DNA of 53,687 bases, taken from the NCBI GenBank assembly GCA_943327105.2, contig CALPVV020000005.1, positions 1 through 53,687 of the forward strand. The letters run 5' to 3'. Positions 37,731 to 46,971 of the stretch are shown piece by piece. The position numbers and the translations under genes were made by a program. The notes beneath the pieces were generated by a model. That model did no database searches. It was not told the DNA's origin and was given only the letters and a program-made list of their open reading frames with translations. Numbering within the stretch: position 1 is the first letter of the stretch; every line of letters begins with the position of its first letter. Origin of the DNA: Nitrosovibrio sp. Nv4 (GTDB lineage Bacteria; Bdellovibrionota; UBA1018; CAIMNF01).

Positions 37731-39770
37731 ATGCAAAATACGCAATCGTTCCAAAACTTATCCAATAACAACGAACGTCAAAGCATTGACTCGCTTTGCA
37801 TCAATACCATTCGCACTATTTCAATTGATGCGATTCAAAAAGCAAACTCGGGCCACCCGGGCCTTCCAATGGGCGCCGCACCATTTGCATATGTGCTTTT
37901 TCAAAAGCATTTGAAGTTCAATCCAAGAAACCCTGATTTTTTTGACCGCGATCGTTTTGTTTTATCTGCTGGTCACGGAAGCATGCTTCTCTATAGTTTG
38001 CTCCATCTTTACGGATACGATTTATCTCTCGATGAAATCAAAAACTTTCGTCAACTCGGCAGCAAGACTCCGGGCCACCCTGAGTTTGGACACACTGCGG
38101 GCGTTGAAGCAACAACAGGCCCACTTGGACAAGGGGCCGCAAACGCCGTTGGAATGGCAATTGCTGAGCGTAAACTAGCAAACCTTTTGAATACAAATGA
38201 TGCAACCGTGGTTGACCACTTCACTTATTGTTTAGTTGGCGATGGTGACTTGATGGAAGGTGTTGCTGCAGAAGCGGGGTCACTTGCCGGTCACCTTAAA
38301 CTCAACAAACTGATTTATCTTTACGACTCCAATGATATTTCACTCGATGGCCCGACTTCACTCACGTTTACAGAAGACGTCGCCAAACGTTATGAAAGTT
38401 TTGGTTGGCAAGTCATCACGGTAATGGATGCCGATCACGATTTGAATGCAATCGATCAAGCCATTACCGATGCCAAGAACGAAACAGGCAAACCATCACT
38501 CATCATCTTAAAGACAACGATTGGCTACGGAGCTCCCAATAAACAAGGCAAAAGCGCTGCTCACGGTAGTCCGCTCGGACCAGATGAAATCGCTCTCACG
38601 AAGAAAGCGCTTGGCTGGACTTACACTGAGTCTTTTTTCATTCCAGAAGAAGTGAAATCAAAATTTGCAGCTCCTGGTGCCTGCGGTGAAATGGCCGAAA
38701 AGAACTGGAATTCAATGGTTGCTGAATGGGCCAAAAAACACCCTGAAAAATCAGACTTGATGAAGGCTGGTATTTCTCTTGAATTACCTTCTGACTTTGA
38801 AGCCGGATTGCCCGCATTCAAAGTTGGTGAAGATTTTGCAAGTCGTGAATCAGCGGGTAAAACACTGAATGCAATTGCAACTAAGGTTCCCTACTTTTTT
38901 GGTGGTGATGCCGACCTATCTTGTTCTACCAACACCTTGATCAAGGACGGTGGTTCATTTGATGGCGTCAGCGGCTCAGGTCGCAACATTCATTATGGCG
39001 TTCGCGAACATGCGATGGCAGCCATTGCAAACGGTATCGCTTATCATGGCGGCCTTAAAACTTACACTGCCACTTTTTTCTGTTTCACTGATTACATGAA
39101 ACCTGCAATTCGCCTTGCAGCGATGAATCACCTTCCGGTAGTTCACGTACTTACCCATGATTCAATTGGTCTGGGTGAAGATGGTCCAACTCACCAACCT
39201 GTTGAACACCTGATGGCACTCAGAGGAATACCGAATCTGATCACTCTACGCCCAGCTGATGCAACCGAGGCAAAAGAAGCTTGGGCATTTGCGATGAAAT
39301 CAAAAGAATCGCCGGTTGCTCTGGTACTCAGCCGTCAAAAATTGAAGACCCTTGATCGCTCCAAATACGGATCTGAAACCGGACTCAATCAAGGTGCATA
39401 CGTGCTTTCCGATCGCGCCAATTTCAAAGCCGTAATCGTGGCAACTGGTTCTGAAATCGGTCTTGCGCTAGATGTACAAGCAAAACTCGATGAAAAGAAT
39501 GTGCCGATTCGCGTGGTCTCGATGCCATCAATCGAACTCTTCTTGAAACAAGAAACTGCATATCAAGAAAAAGTAATTCCTGCGGCATGTTCAAAAGTAG
39601 CATCAATTGAAGCTGGCATCACCCTTGGCTGGCAGGCCATCACAGGAAACAGAGGTCTTAATTTCGGGGTCAATGATTTCGGAGCTTCTGCACCGGCGGG
39701 AAAAATCTATGAAAAATTCGGTCTGACTGTGGCCTCAATCACAGAGAAGGTACTGAATTGGCTTCAATAG
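37731..39770 (+). CDS. tkt: transketolase
   Basis: Transketolase moves two-carbon units between sugar phosphates with thiamine diphosphate. The protein has 679 aa, the normal length. Landmarks: [41 protein letters not shown] (the ThDP motif GDG...), [17 protein letters not shown] with the catalytic Glu, and [19 protein letters not shown] prefer the ATG at 37731; a GTG four codons upstream is possible. It overlaps the next gene by 13 bp. Confidence 0.97.
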   Translation: MQNTQSFQNLSNNNERQSIDSLCINTIRTISIDAIQKANSGHPGLPMGAAPFAYVLFQKHLKFNPRNPDFFDRDRFVLSAGHGSMLLYSLLHLYGYDLSLDEIKNFRQLGSKTPGHPEFGHTAGVEATTGPLGQGAANAVGMAIAERKLANLLNTNDATVVDHFTYCLVGDGDLMEGVAAEAGSLAGHLKLNKLIYLYDSNDISLDGPTSLTFTEDVAKRYESFGWQVITVMDADHDLNAIDQAITDAKNETGKPSLIILKTTIGYGAPNKQGKSAAHGSPLGPDEIALTKKALGWTYTESFFIPEEVKSKFAAPGACGEMAEKNWNSMVAEWAKKHPEKSDLMKAGISLELPSDFEAGLPAFKVGEDFASRESAGKTLNAIATKVPYFFGGDADLSCSTNTLIKDGGSFDGVSGSGRNIHYGVREHAMAAIANGIAYHGGLKTYTATFFCFTDYMKPAIRLAAMNHLPVVHVLTHDSIGLGEDGPTHQPVEHLMALRGIPNLITLRPADATEAKEAWAFAMKSKESPVALVLSRQKLKTLDRSKYGSETGLNQGAYVLSDRANFKAVIVATGSEIGLALDVQAKLDEKNVPIRVVSMPSIELFLKQETAYQEKVIPAACSKVASIEAGITLGWQAITGNRGLNFGVNDFGASAPAGKIYEKFGLTVASITEKVLNWLQ

Positions 39771-40630
39771 ACTTGAGTGAAATCAGAGAATTAACCAACG
39801 CAGAGTTACCACAATTGAACAAACTGGTATCAGAATCGTTTGGTTACGAATCACCTCATTCTTTTTTTGATGATTTTCCAATCTGGAAATCCTCAATCGT
39901 CAAACGATTTGGCATATTTTCTGGCAATCGTTTGATCGCACATGCAGGCATTCGATTTTGCGAAATGCAAACTGATTCCGGTGTGAATGTACCTGTTGCC
40001 ATGATTGGTGCAGTTGCAACCGATGAAGAATTTCGCGGGCAAGGTCTTAGTTCAAGAATTCTGACTGAACTCTGCGCCTTATCCGAACAATATCAATGCG
40101 ACTGGACCATTCTTTGGGGATCAGAACACGATTTTTACAAAAAATTTGGTTTTGAGCTTCAAGGTGAGCAGTTTCAGGGGCAATTGATTGAACTGGAAGA
40201 CCTGCCAGAAAATGCAATTCCAAAAATTAAAAGGGGATGGAATCCGAAAATTTTTGAACTATTGTCTCATGAAAAGTCAGGTGTTCTTTTAAAGACTGAA
40301 GATCACGAATGGATGTCCAATCACAAAACCGTGAATTGGTTTTATCAAGAAGAGCCATTTGCCTTTGTCGGTTTTGAACGTGGTCTTGATTTGCCTCACA
40401 TGATTCATGAGTACGGCGGTGATGAAAAAGGCTTGAAGCTGCTTTTTGCTTTTATCCTCAGTCAGGACGCTGAAACCACCTTATTAGGAACTCAAAAGTC
40501 ACTCCAATCTTTCGGTATCAAGGAAGAATCATTGATTGAGGAATATCTTTGCCTGGCTCGTCCTCATTCCAAAAAACCGGAACTCAAATGGCAACCTGAT
40601 TTCTGGGTTCAAGGTTTGAGCGCTTGTTAA
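39758..40630 (+). CDS. GNAT-family N-acetyltransferase
   Basis: The protein has 290 aa, starting at a TTG inside the last codons of tkt. The acetyl-CoA-binding motif A is [19 protein letters not shown] near residues 88-106, followed by [11 protein letters not shown]. The N-terminal half is a normal GNAT fold; the C-terminal half has a second alpha-beta domain like in eis-type or DUF4111-like proteins, which I cannot name. The substrate is unknown. No ribosome site is seen, so it probably relies on coupling from tkt. Confidence 0.85.
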   Translation: MASIDLSEIRELTNAELPQLNKLVSESFGYESPHSFFDDFPIWKSSIVKRFGIFSGNRLIAHAGIRFCEMQTDSGVNVPVAMIGAVATDEEFRGQGLSSRILTELCALSEQYQCDWTILWGSEHDFYKKFGFELQGEQFQGQLIELEDLPENAIPKIKRGWNPKIFELLSHEKSGVLLKTEDHEWMSNHKTVNWFYQEEPFAFVGFERGLDLPHMIHEYGGDEKGLKLLFAFILSQDAETTLLGTQKSLQSFGIKEESLIEEYLCLARPHSKKPELKWQPDFWVQGLSAC

Positions 40631-42304
40631 TCAAGTACGGAAAATAAAATAGGCACCCATCGAAAGAAATAACGTACCAAAGGTTGAAGCTTCGCCAAGA
40701 TTGAGTGGCAAATTGAATGTATGACCGGTACCAGAGTGAATGATCACAGCTCCGGCCAATAAACAGCCCATCGCTAATATCGAACGGGAAATTCTTTTCG
40801 AAGCCAAGTCTACCTGTTTAGCAAGTTTGTCATGACTCGGTGATTTGATCTCAATAGCATAGTCATTATGAGCTAGCTTCCTAAGACCCCACCGCATGGT
40901 TCTTGGCAAAACTTCTAGAAGTGAAAAAACTTCGCGTGAAACCTTTAGAAGTTCCTTAGTCAGACGCTGTGTAGATGTTTGTACTGAAACAATGTCTTTG
41001 ATCAGTGTTTCGCCCAAAGCAATCATGTCAAACTTCGGATCTAGAAGCCTTCCCATTCCTTCAGTCGTAACAATTGCACGGAACACGAGCATCCAGTCAC
41101 CTGGAACGCGGATCTGGTATTTTGCAGCAACCTTGGTTGCTTCAATCAATACTCGCCCCGTATTTACTTCTTCAAGGCTGAGCCCAAGGTAAGGTGAAAT
41201 CACGTTTCTCACTTCACGTTGGAAGGAATCAAACTCAATCGATGTGTCAGCTGATCCTAGTTCGGCATAGGTATAGCAAAGCGTCTCGTAATCTTCCTGA
41301 ATGAGCGACCAAACCATGAGTGCTAACTGGTCACGTGATTTTTCAGAGAGCTTTCCGACAATTCCAAAATCAATGATTCCAAGGCGATTGCCTGGAAGTA
41401 AAAACAGATTCCCACCATGTAGATCACCGTGGAAAAATCCATATTTCAATACCGAATAAAGGAAACCGCGTGCACCGACTTCTGCAACCTTTTGAAGATC
41501 GAGTCCAGACTTGAGTACCGCCTCTTTATCGTTGAGTCTGATACCGTTGATCTTTTCCAAAACGAGTACCTTATGGGTACTAAGTTCACGATAAACTTTC
41601 GGAATATAAATTTCTTCGATAAATGCAAGATTCTTTGCAATCTTCTGACTATTATTCGCTTCAATCTTATAATCGAGCTCGAATTGAAGTGATTTTAAGA
41701 ACTCTTCCACAAATACCTTCGGGTTCAACACTCGAAGTTCGGGGTAATATTTTTCCAACATCTCTGCAATAAACGAGAGTAATTGGACATCAGTTTCGAT
41801 TGTTTTTTGAATATTCGGACGCTGAACTTTTACGACCACTTCGTCATTGTTTTTAGTCCGCGCATAGTGAACTTGGCCGATACTGGCCGCCGCCAATGGT
41901 TCACGCTTAAACTCAAGAAACACATCTTGAAGCTTGCAATTCAATTCAGATTCAACAATCGAACGAATGGTTTCGTAATCAATGGGTTGAACTTCATCTT
42001 GAAGCTTGGTCAGCTCTTCAATTACACCTTCTGGAACCAGATCTGGACGCATCGAAAGGACTTGCCCAAGCTTTACAAAAGTAGGGCCTAGCTCTTCAAA
42101 CGCCTCTCGAAGACGGGCACCAAGACTTTTCCCACTTCCAACATCGGTCCATTTCAATAAACGATTCGGTAAAAATCCACCCAAGCCCAGCCGCTCAATG
42201 ACATCACCAAAACCGTGGCGTGACAGCACGGTTACAATCTGGCGCAAGCGACCAGCACTCTTTACCGCTCTTGTAATCTGTATTCCGCGTTTGACCAGTC
42301 CCAT
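40631..42304 (-). CDS. ubiB: UbiB/ABC1-family kinase
   Basis: The protein has 557 aa and is a classical member: GPTFVKLGQVLSMRPDLVP (KxGQ), AAASIGQVHYARTKN, VVVKVQRPNI (Lys), FFHGDLHGGNLFLL (catalytic loop) and IDFGIVGKL. Two hydrophobic helices at the C-terminus (about 505-555) anchor it to the membrane, as in UbiB and AarF. The likely role is in quinone biosynthesis or quinone transport. It begins 4 bp after the rnr stop on the same strand and ends next to the GNAT stop. Unlike the chemotaxis-linked paralogue, it has the membrane anchor. Confidence 0.92.
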   Translation of the reverse strand: MGLVKRGIQITRAVKSAGRLRQIVTVLSRHGFGDVIERLGLGGFLPNRLLKWTDVGSGKSLGARLREAFEELGPTFVKLGQVLSMRPDLVPEGVIEELTKLQDEVQPIDYETIRSIVESELNCKLQDVFLEFKREPLAAASIGQVHYARTKNNDEVVVKVQRPNIQKTIETDVQLLSFIAEMLEKYYPELRVLNPKVFVEEFLKSLQFELDYKIEANNSQKIAKNLAFIEEIYIPKVYRELSTHKVLVLEKINGIRLNDKEAVLKSGLDLQKVAEVGARGFLYSVLKYGFFHGDLHGGNLFLLPGNRLGIIDFGIVGKLSEKSRDQLALMVWSLIQEDYETLCYTYAELGSADTSIEFDSFQREVRNVISPYLGLSLEEVNTGRVLIEATKVAAKYQIRVPGDWMLVFRAIVTTEGMGRLLDPKFDMIALGETLIKDIVSVQTSTQRLTKELLKVSREVFSLLEVLPRTMRWGLRKLAHNDYAIEIKSPSHDKLAKQVDLASKRISRSILAMGCLLAGAVIIHSGTGHTFNLPLNLGEASTFGTLFLSMGAYFIFRT

Positions 42305-42308
42305 ATGA

Positions 42309-44468
42309 TTACTTTATTAACTCAAACTCGACTTGTCGAGCGTCCATATCGACTCTCACTACCAATACCCTAACCGGATCTCCGATTTGGAACGTTCTTT
42401 TGGTTTTGCGTCCATACATCAACATTTTTTCTTCGTTGAACTGATAGAAGTCATCTCCGATTTTATCAACCGGAAGCATTCCTTCGCAATAAGGGTGCCA
42501 GAGTTGCACAAACACACCCTTTTCATTCATACCGTTTACTTTACCATCGAATTCCTGGCCCACATATTTTGCCATTAAGCGAACCTGCTTGAAGCGAATC
42601 GCCTCACGCTCAGCCTCGGTCGCTACTCTCTCACGATAACTACAATGTTCTGCCTGAGTATCAAGCTTATCTTGGGCATCTTCAGTGATTCCTCTGCCAT
42701 GAAGAGTTTCCCGCAATAAACGATGCGCGATCAAGTCCGGGTAACGACGAATCGGTGAAGTAAAGTGGGTATAACCTTCTGAAGCCAATCCGTAGTGTTC
42801 ACCATAAGTACCACTATAGATAGCCTGCCTCATTGAACGTAAAAGTGCCGTGGCAATCACCGGTTCAGCAGGGTTGTTTTTCAAGGTTTTCAAAAAGATT
42901 GCCAAATCACGTGGTCGAGGTGTTCCCCCTCCACGATCTGCAAAGTTGACCCCCATCGAGCGGGCCAGTTTCTTGAATTTTTCCATCGCTTCTGGCGATG
43001 GCTCTTCGTGAACTCGGAAAATAAACGGTCGACTGCGTTCCAGCATCCACTCCGCTACCGATTCATTTGCCCTGATCATAAATTCTTCAATCAATCGGTG
43101 TGCATCGCCTCGCTCACGAACCACAATGTCACTTGGTTCGCCCGTCTTCTCATCGAGAATGATTTCTGCTTCCGGAAATTCAAAATCAATCGAGCCACGC
43201 TCATGCCGATGAGCCTTCAACATGCGATAGAGTGCGAACAGATCGCCATGCTTGGGATCATTCTTTTCAGCCTCGATCTCGTTATAAGTAGCACGACGGC
43301 GCGATTCAATGATCGCATCATAGATCTGAATGTTGGTTTTGGTTCCATCTGGGGCAAAATCCATCGAACAGGCCATTGAAAGGCGCGGTACATTCGGCTT
43401 TAGACTGCAAAGATCTTCCGAAAGTGCTCTAGGCAACATGTGAAAGGCGCGTTCAGGGAAATAAACACTGGTCGCCCGTTCATAAGCTTCATCATCGAGA
43501 ACGGTACCCTCTTTTACATAGTGAGACACATCGGCAATCGCCACCCAGAGTCGATAACCCTTCGGACCCAGATTTTCGACATAAACCGCATCATCGAAGT
43601 CACGTGCTCGCTCGCCATCAATTGTCATGAATGGAAGGTGACGTAGATCGGTGCGATTCTCCTCATCTTTACCTGGCACTTCCAGTTTGAAACTTTCTGC
43701 CTGCTTCACCGCTTCAGGTGAATGGTGCTCTTTCAGATTGAACTCACCAACCACCATCTGAATGTCATAAGTTGCAGGAAGATTTTGCCCAATGACTTCA
43801 ACAATCTGGGCAGAAACAATACCCTTGCCATTTTCGCCAAACGTCAACTCGGCCTTGACCCAATCGCCCTCTTTTACCTGAGAAGGAAGATTCGGTACGT
43901 AGATTTCTTCTTTTGCTCTCTTGCGCTCGTAAACCAGGTATCCGGTTCTGACTTTTGATTTTTTTGAGGCTCGCTGGTCAATAGAGATTTTACCGAAAAT
44001 GAGTTTGAATCGATGCTCAAGAACCTTGATATCTTCAATTTCACCACTTTGATCAACCAAAACCTCAACTCTGTCACCATGAAAAAGCGTTTCAGCGTAA
44101 TTGCGCGGAATGAAAAGGTCTTCAAGATCAAATCGATCGAAGATCAGGAATGCAGACCCCTTTTTATTCTTATCAACCCGCCCCTTTAGACTGATCCAAT
44201 CGGAAGCATTTCGACGACTCTGCTTACCTGATGAAGAAGGCTTCTTGCTTGCCGACCGATGATGGTCACGGTGCTCTGATTTGGTCCATTTCTCACTCGG
44301 ACGATCTTTTCTTGCTTGATGGGTGCCTCGGGAATCGTCACCACCAGCCTTTGCTTTGAATTGCCCCTTCTTTTGATCGGTAGGGGCTTCTTCTTTCTTT
44401 TTGCCGCCTGAAGTCGCAGATCCGATTTTGTGCGCTTTTCCAGAACGATCATAAAAGATTTTTGTCAT
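42309..44468 (-). CDS. rnr: ribonuclease R
   Basis: RNase R degrades structured RNA 3' to 5'. The protein has 719 aa, a little shorter than in Escherichia coli (813). Residues 1-95 are a basic, low-complexity tail (KKKEEAPTDQKKGQFKAK and more). The cold-shock domains follow, then the RNB catalytic domain with FMTIDGERARDFDDAVYVE (metal-binding Asp residues) and AIADVSHYV. The C-terminal S1 domain (FDGKVNGMNEKGVFVQL) is present. The start shares a 32-bp divergent region with pyrD. Confidence 0.96.
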   Translation of the reverse strand: MTKIFYDRSGKAHKIGSATSGGKKKEEAPTDQKKGQFKAKAGGDDSRGTHQARKDRPSEKWTKSEHRDHHRSASKKPSSSGKQSRRNASDWISLKGRVDKNKKGSAFLIFDRFDLEDLFIPRNYAETLFHGDRVEVLVDQSGEIEDIKVLEHRFKLIFGKISIDQRASKKSKVRTGYLVYERKRAKEEIYVPNLPSQVKEGDWVKAELTFGENGKGIVSAQIVEVIGQNLPATYDIQMVVGEFNLKEHHSPEAVKQAESFKLEVPGKDEENRTDLRHLPFMTIDGERARDFDDAVYVENLGPKGYRLWVAIADVSHYVKEGTVLDDEAYERATSVYFPERAFHMLPRALSEDLCSLKPNVPRLSMACSMDFAPDGTKTNIQIYDAIIESRRRATYNEIEAEKNDPKHGDLFALYRMLKAHRHERGSIDFEFPEAEIILDEKTGEPSDIVVRERGDAHRLIEEFMIRANESVAEWMLERSRPFIFRVHEEPSPEAMEKFKKLARSMGVNFADRGGGTPRPRDLAIFLKTLKNNPAEPVIATALLRSMRQAIYSGTYGEHYGLASEGYTHFTSPIRRYPDLIAHRLLRETLHGRGITEDAQDKLDTQAEHCSYRERVATEAEREAIRFKQVRLMAKYVGQEFDGKVNGMNEKGVFVQLWHPYCEGMLPVDKIGDDFYQFNEEKMLMYGRKTKRTFQIGDPVRVLVVRVDMDARQVEFELIK

Positions 44469-44500
44469 ATCAATATTCTATCACTGTATTATAAAAGCGC

Positions 44501-45463
44501 ATGAGGTTTCTGATCCGATCTACCCTATTTCTACTTCCACCTGAAACAGCACATCATCTTGCATTGGTGTTGATTCGAATGATGCATCCCTTTCTTCCCC
44601 GAAAGTGGAATCCTGCGCAGGAAAAAATTGGACTCGCGGCGGGATTTGATAAAAATGCCGAGGTACTCGCCTATCTTCCTCGTTTCGGTTTCGGATTTGC
44701 AGAAATTGGGACGGTGACACCAAAACCACAAGGTGGAAATCCATTGCCACGATTGTTTCGTGAACCAAAGAATTTGGCACTATTTAACCGGATGGGTTTC
44801 AACAATCTCGGAGCTGGAATTATTTCTGGAAGAGTCCGGGCCGCTAAAAAGAAACTTCCTACGGAATTCAAGGTAGGTGTGAATTTAGGAAAAAATAAAC
44901 TCACCAGCGATCAAGATGCGGCATCTGATTATGCGAAAGCAGCGGAAAGCTTCACCGATTGCGCCGATTATTTCGTAATCAATGTTAGCTCTCCGAATAC
45001 CCCCGGCCTTCGAGCGCTACAGAACCCCGAATTCCTGATTCCAATTGTTAAAGCCGTGAAGTCTGTCATTCAAAAGGGCAAAAGAAACATCCCCCTTTAT
45101 GTAAAACTCGCACCCGAACTCGACCTAGAGACCCTAAAGACACTGGTATCAGCACTTGAAAGCGAAAAGATTGACGGTTTGATTCTGACGAACACCCTCA
45201 GTGGCACACATATATATAGAGGGAAGGATTATTCCGGAGGTTATAGCGGGTTACCCCTGAAAGATCTGGCAATGAAGAAGTTGGTCGAGGTCAAATCGAT
45301 GACTTCTTTACCCGTGATCAGTGTCGGCGGGATCATGTCGGCTGAAGATGCGGTGGAAAGATTGAAAGCTGGCGCAGACCGAATTCAGATCTATACGGGT
45401 TGGATCTATGGAGGTCCATTCTTTGCCAGAAAGATCTCACGTTTGATTTCAGCCGTAAAATAG
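44501..45463 (+). CDS. pyrD: dihydroorotate dehydrogenase (quinone, class 2)
   Basis: PyrD oxidises dihydroorotate in pyrimidine synthesis, passing electrons to quinone. The protein has 320 aa. It begins with the amphipathic membrane-binding helix (MRFLIRSTLFLLPPETAH), which is typical of class 2. FMN and substrate motifs: GLAAGFDKNAE, GFAEIGTVTPKPQGGNPLPR, NVSSPNTPGLR with the catalytic Ser and SVGGIMSAEDAVE. The ATG has no ribosome site; TATTAT lies 8 bases upstream, so the mRNA may be leaderless. Confidence 0.96.
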   Translation: MRFLIRSTLFLLPPETAHHLALVLIRMMHPFLPRKWNPAQEKIGLAAGFDKNAEVLAYLPRFGFGFAEIGTVTPKPQGGNPLPRLFREPKNLALFNRMGFNNLGAGIISGRVRAAKKKLPTEFKVGVNLGKNKLTSDQDAASDYAKAAESFTDCADYFVINVSSPNTPGLRALQNPEFLIPIVKAVKSVIQKGKRNIPLYVKLAPELDLETLKTLVSALESEKIDGLILTNTLSGTHIYRGKDYSGGYSGLPLKDLAMKKLVEVKSMTSLPVISVGGIMSAEDAVERLKAGADRIQIYTGWIYGGPFFARKISRLISAVK

Positions 45464-45495
45464 GCATATTTTTCCGGCTTTTTTGTAAAAATGTC

Positions 45496-45526
45496 AAAAA
45501 AAAAGCCCCGAACTAACGTTCGAGGC
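45496..45526 (-). terminator. Rho-independent terminator of the lysine-repeat peptide gene
   Basis: On the minus strand GCCTCGAAC, loop GTTA, GTTCGGGGC (nine pairs, one mismatch) is followed by nine T. It lies 25 bases after the small gene's stop codon. Its presence supports that the gene is a real transcription unit. Confidence 0.85.
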
Positions 45527-45550
45527 CCTTAATACTTTGCTTAGTAAAAA

Positions 45551-45625
45551 CTACTTCTTAGCAGTTTTTTTCTTAGCGGTTTTTTTCTTAGCAACTTTTT
45601 TCTTAGCAACTTTTTTCTTAGCCAT
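45551..45625 (-). CDS. 24-aa lysine-rich repeat peptide (histone H1-like tail)
   Basis: The coding frame reads MAKKKVAKKKVAKKK then TAKKKTAKK, four AKKK(V/T) pentads, encoded by four 15-bp repeats (GCTAAGAAAAAA plus GTT or ACN). GGAG lies nine bases upstream of the ATG, and a strong terminator follows. Bacterial histone H1-like and AlgP-type tails have the same AAKK style, but they are much longer. It may bind DNA or RNA nonspecifically. A longer reading starts five codons earlier, at an ATG overlapping the GGAG site. Confidence 0.7.
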   Translation of the reverse strand: MAKKKVAKKKVAKKKTAKKKTAKK

Positions 45626-45719
45626 TTTTATTTTCTCCATTGTTAGTCAATATTAGTTAAGTATTACTGACAATTTTGATGTTACAGCGCTTCTTGAGAA
45701 CTTCAAGCGTTTATTTCAA
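45626..45719. other. intergenic: divergent promoter region with palindrome
   Basis: This stretch lies between the lysine-repeat peptide gene and the T-tracts upstream of the flagellins. It has the palindrome CTTGAgaactTCAAG near 45702-45716, possibly an operator for the peptide gene. No gene was seen. Confidence 0.3.
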
Positions 45720-45765
45720 TTTTTTTTCATTTTTTTATTTTTTTTCATTTTAATTAAATTTTTTT
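45720..45765. promoter_or_regulatory. phased T-tracts (curved DNA) upstream of flagellin promoter
   Basis: Runs of 4-8 T start at 45720, 45730, 45738, 45748 and about 45759, spaced about 8-11 bp. T/A tracts repeated in phase with the helix bend DNA and can act as UP elements or sites for nucleoid proteins. The last tract touches the sigma-28-like promoter. Confidence 0.55.
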
Positions 45766-45766
45766 C

Positions 45767-45794
45767 TAAAGTCACAAGCGACACACTCCGATCT
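45767..45794 (+). promoter_or_regulatory. sigma-28 (FliA)-like promoter of the flagellin cluster
   Basis: TAAAGTCA, a 12-bp spacer and TCCGATCT. This is close to the flagellar consensus TAAAGTTT-N11-GCCGATAA and stands about 80 bp before the first flagellin ATG. A start near 45800 would give a leader of about 74 bases. Confidence 0.65.
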
Positions 45795-45815
45795 GTATGA
45801 TGAAGACCCAGATGT

Positions 45816-45830
45816 GACCATGGATTGGTC
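45816..45830 (+). promoter_or_regulatory. flagellin-1 leader stem-loop with GGA in the loop
   Basis: GACCA, loop TGGAT, TGGTC. The start codon is 43 bases downstream, and the ribosome site (ATGGAGGAAGG, 45862-45872) has two more GGA. This matches the two-site pattern by which CsrA blocks flagellin translation in other bacteria. Confidence 0.45.
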
Positions 45831-45873
45831 GAAGAACACTTGGGATAGAAGTGAAACCTTCATGGAGGAAGGT

Positions 45874-46719
45874 ATGGGATTAAGAATCAATACGAACGTT
45901 CCGTCTTTAGTTGCTCAACGTAACTTGCGCGGAACAAGACAAAGTCTCGATCGAACACTCGAACGTCTCAGTTCTGGTTCAAGAATCAATCATGCAGGCG
46001 ACGATGCCGCAGGACTCGCGATTTCTGAGAGTTTCCGCGCACAAATTCGCGGAATCGGACAAGCGGAACGGAACGCTCAAGACGGAATTTCTCTCATTCA
46101 AGTTGCAGAAGGCGGACTCGTTGAGATCTCCAACATCCTCATCCGGATGCGCGAACTCGGAGTACAAGCTTCATCCGATACCGTCGGTCCTAAAGAAAGA
46201 AAGTTTCTAGATACAGAATTTCAATTGCTCTCTCAAGAGATCGATCGAATCGCCAATTCTATCGAATTCAATGGCAACCCACTACTTAACGGTGTGGGTA
46301 CGACCTTTGAAGTGCAAATCGGCACTAAAAACAACCCTCTTGTTGATCGAATCAAGCTATTCGACCCGTATCTTTCAAATGTAAACGTGGTGTCTCTCGG
46401 ATTGAACCTTTCAAGTGTGGCTGAAAAAAATTCAGCACAAAATACCTTGGCGGCGATCGATCAGGCCCTTAACAACACCACGTCGATTCGTGCGGAATTC
46501 GGGGCTATGCAGAACCGTCTCCAATCAGTGATTAACAACTTACAAGTAAACAAAGAGAACATGATGTCGGCAAACAGCCGGATTCGCGATGCGGATCTTG
46601 CCGAAGAGACATCGGAATTGACAAAGAGCCAGATCTTGCAACAAGCAGGCGTCTCGGTTCTCGCACAAGCGAATCAGTCAATGAAGAACGTTCTCGGTCT
46701 CCTAGGAGGACAAGCCTAG
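45874..46719 (+). CDS. fliC: flagellin, first copy (281 aa)
   Basis: Flagellin forms the filament. The N-terminal D0/D1 region (MGLRINTNVPSLVAQRNLRG, then LSSGSRINHAGDDAAGLAI) and the C-terminal D1/D0 region (NRIRDADLAEETSEL-like, ending VLGLLGGQA) are complete. The variable D2/D3 domain is missing, as in other short flagellins. I chose the ATG at 45874 because GGAGGAAGG precedes it and because the family always starts with MGLRIN; the frame extends 20 codons upstream. It is more divergent than the other two copies (for example AQRNLRGTRQ). It is first in a series of three. Confidence 0.95.
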   Translation: MGLRINTNVPSLVAQRNLRGTRQSLDRTLERLSSGSRINHAGDDAAGLAISESFRAQIRGIGQAERNAQDGISLIQVAEGGLVEISNILIRMRELGVQASSDTVGPKERKFLDTEFQLLSQEIDRIANSIEFNGNPLLNGVGTTFEVQIGTKNNPLVDRIKLFDPYLSNVNVVSLGLNLSSVAEKNSAQNTLAAIDQALNNTTSIRAEFGAMQNRLQSVINNLQVNKENMMSANSRIRDADLAEETSELTKSQILQQAGVSVLAQANQSMKNVLGLLGGQA

Positions 46720-46780
46720 GGGCATTGAAAGAGTTTCAACCTGACATAGGCGTTGCAGCCTTGTCTGTTTCCTGGATCGA

Positions 46781-46862
46781 TGATCCCCGCATGTGAACAA
46801 GAGGAACTTGGTAGCATGCGGGGGTATCGAAAATCCAGATGGTTTTAAAAAATTTAACCGTC
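46781..46862 (+). other. hairpins between flagellin 1 and 2
   Basis: Two inverted repeats lie here: CCCCGCATG (46785-46793) with CATGCGGGG (46815-46823), loop 21 bases, and GATGGTT (46838-46844) with AACCGTC (46856-46862). The first could end or protect the fliC1 mRNA. No T-run follows, so it may attenuate and not stop transcription. Confidence 0.5.
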
Positions 46863-46894
46863 TGCGCGCTTTGTGTGCGGACAACTTGGAAAAT

Positions 46895-46968
46895 CGGCAT
46901 GGATGCCGGCCGCGAGTAATGGTCACTCGACGGGTTATTATGGAGGATGCTTTTTTATGAACGGATAA
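46895..46968 (+). promoter_or_regulatory. flagellin-2 leader: GGA stem-loop and minicistron
   Basis: CGGC, loop ATGGAT, GCCG (46895-46908; the palindrome CGGCAT GG ATGCCG) lies 77 bases before the ATG, at the same distance as in the flagellin-3 leader. Further GGA motifs are in ATGGAGGAT (46940-46948) and ACGGAT (46961-46966). A tiny frame ATG AAC GGA TAA (46957-46968) stops three bases before the flagellin start. Confidence 0.5.
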
Positions 46969-46971
46969 AAT

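Noticed and set aside
45541-45625. Lysine-repeat region as a CRISPR or non-coding tandem repeat
   Set aside because: The repeats are 15 bp without spacers, keep an open frame, and have a ribosome site and terminator.
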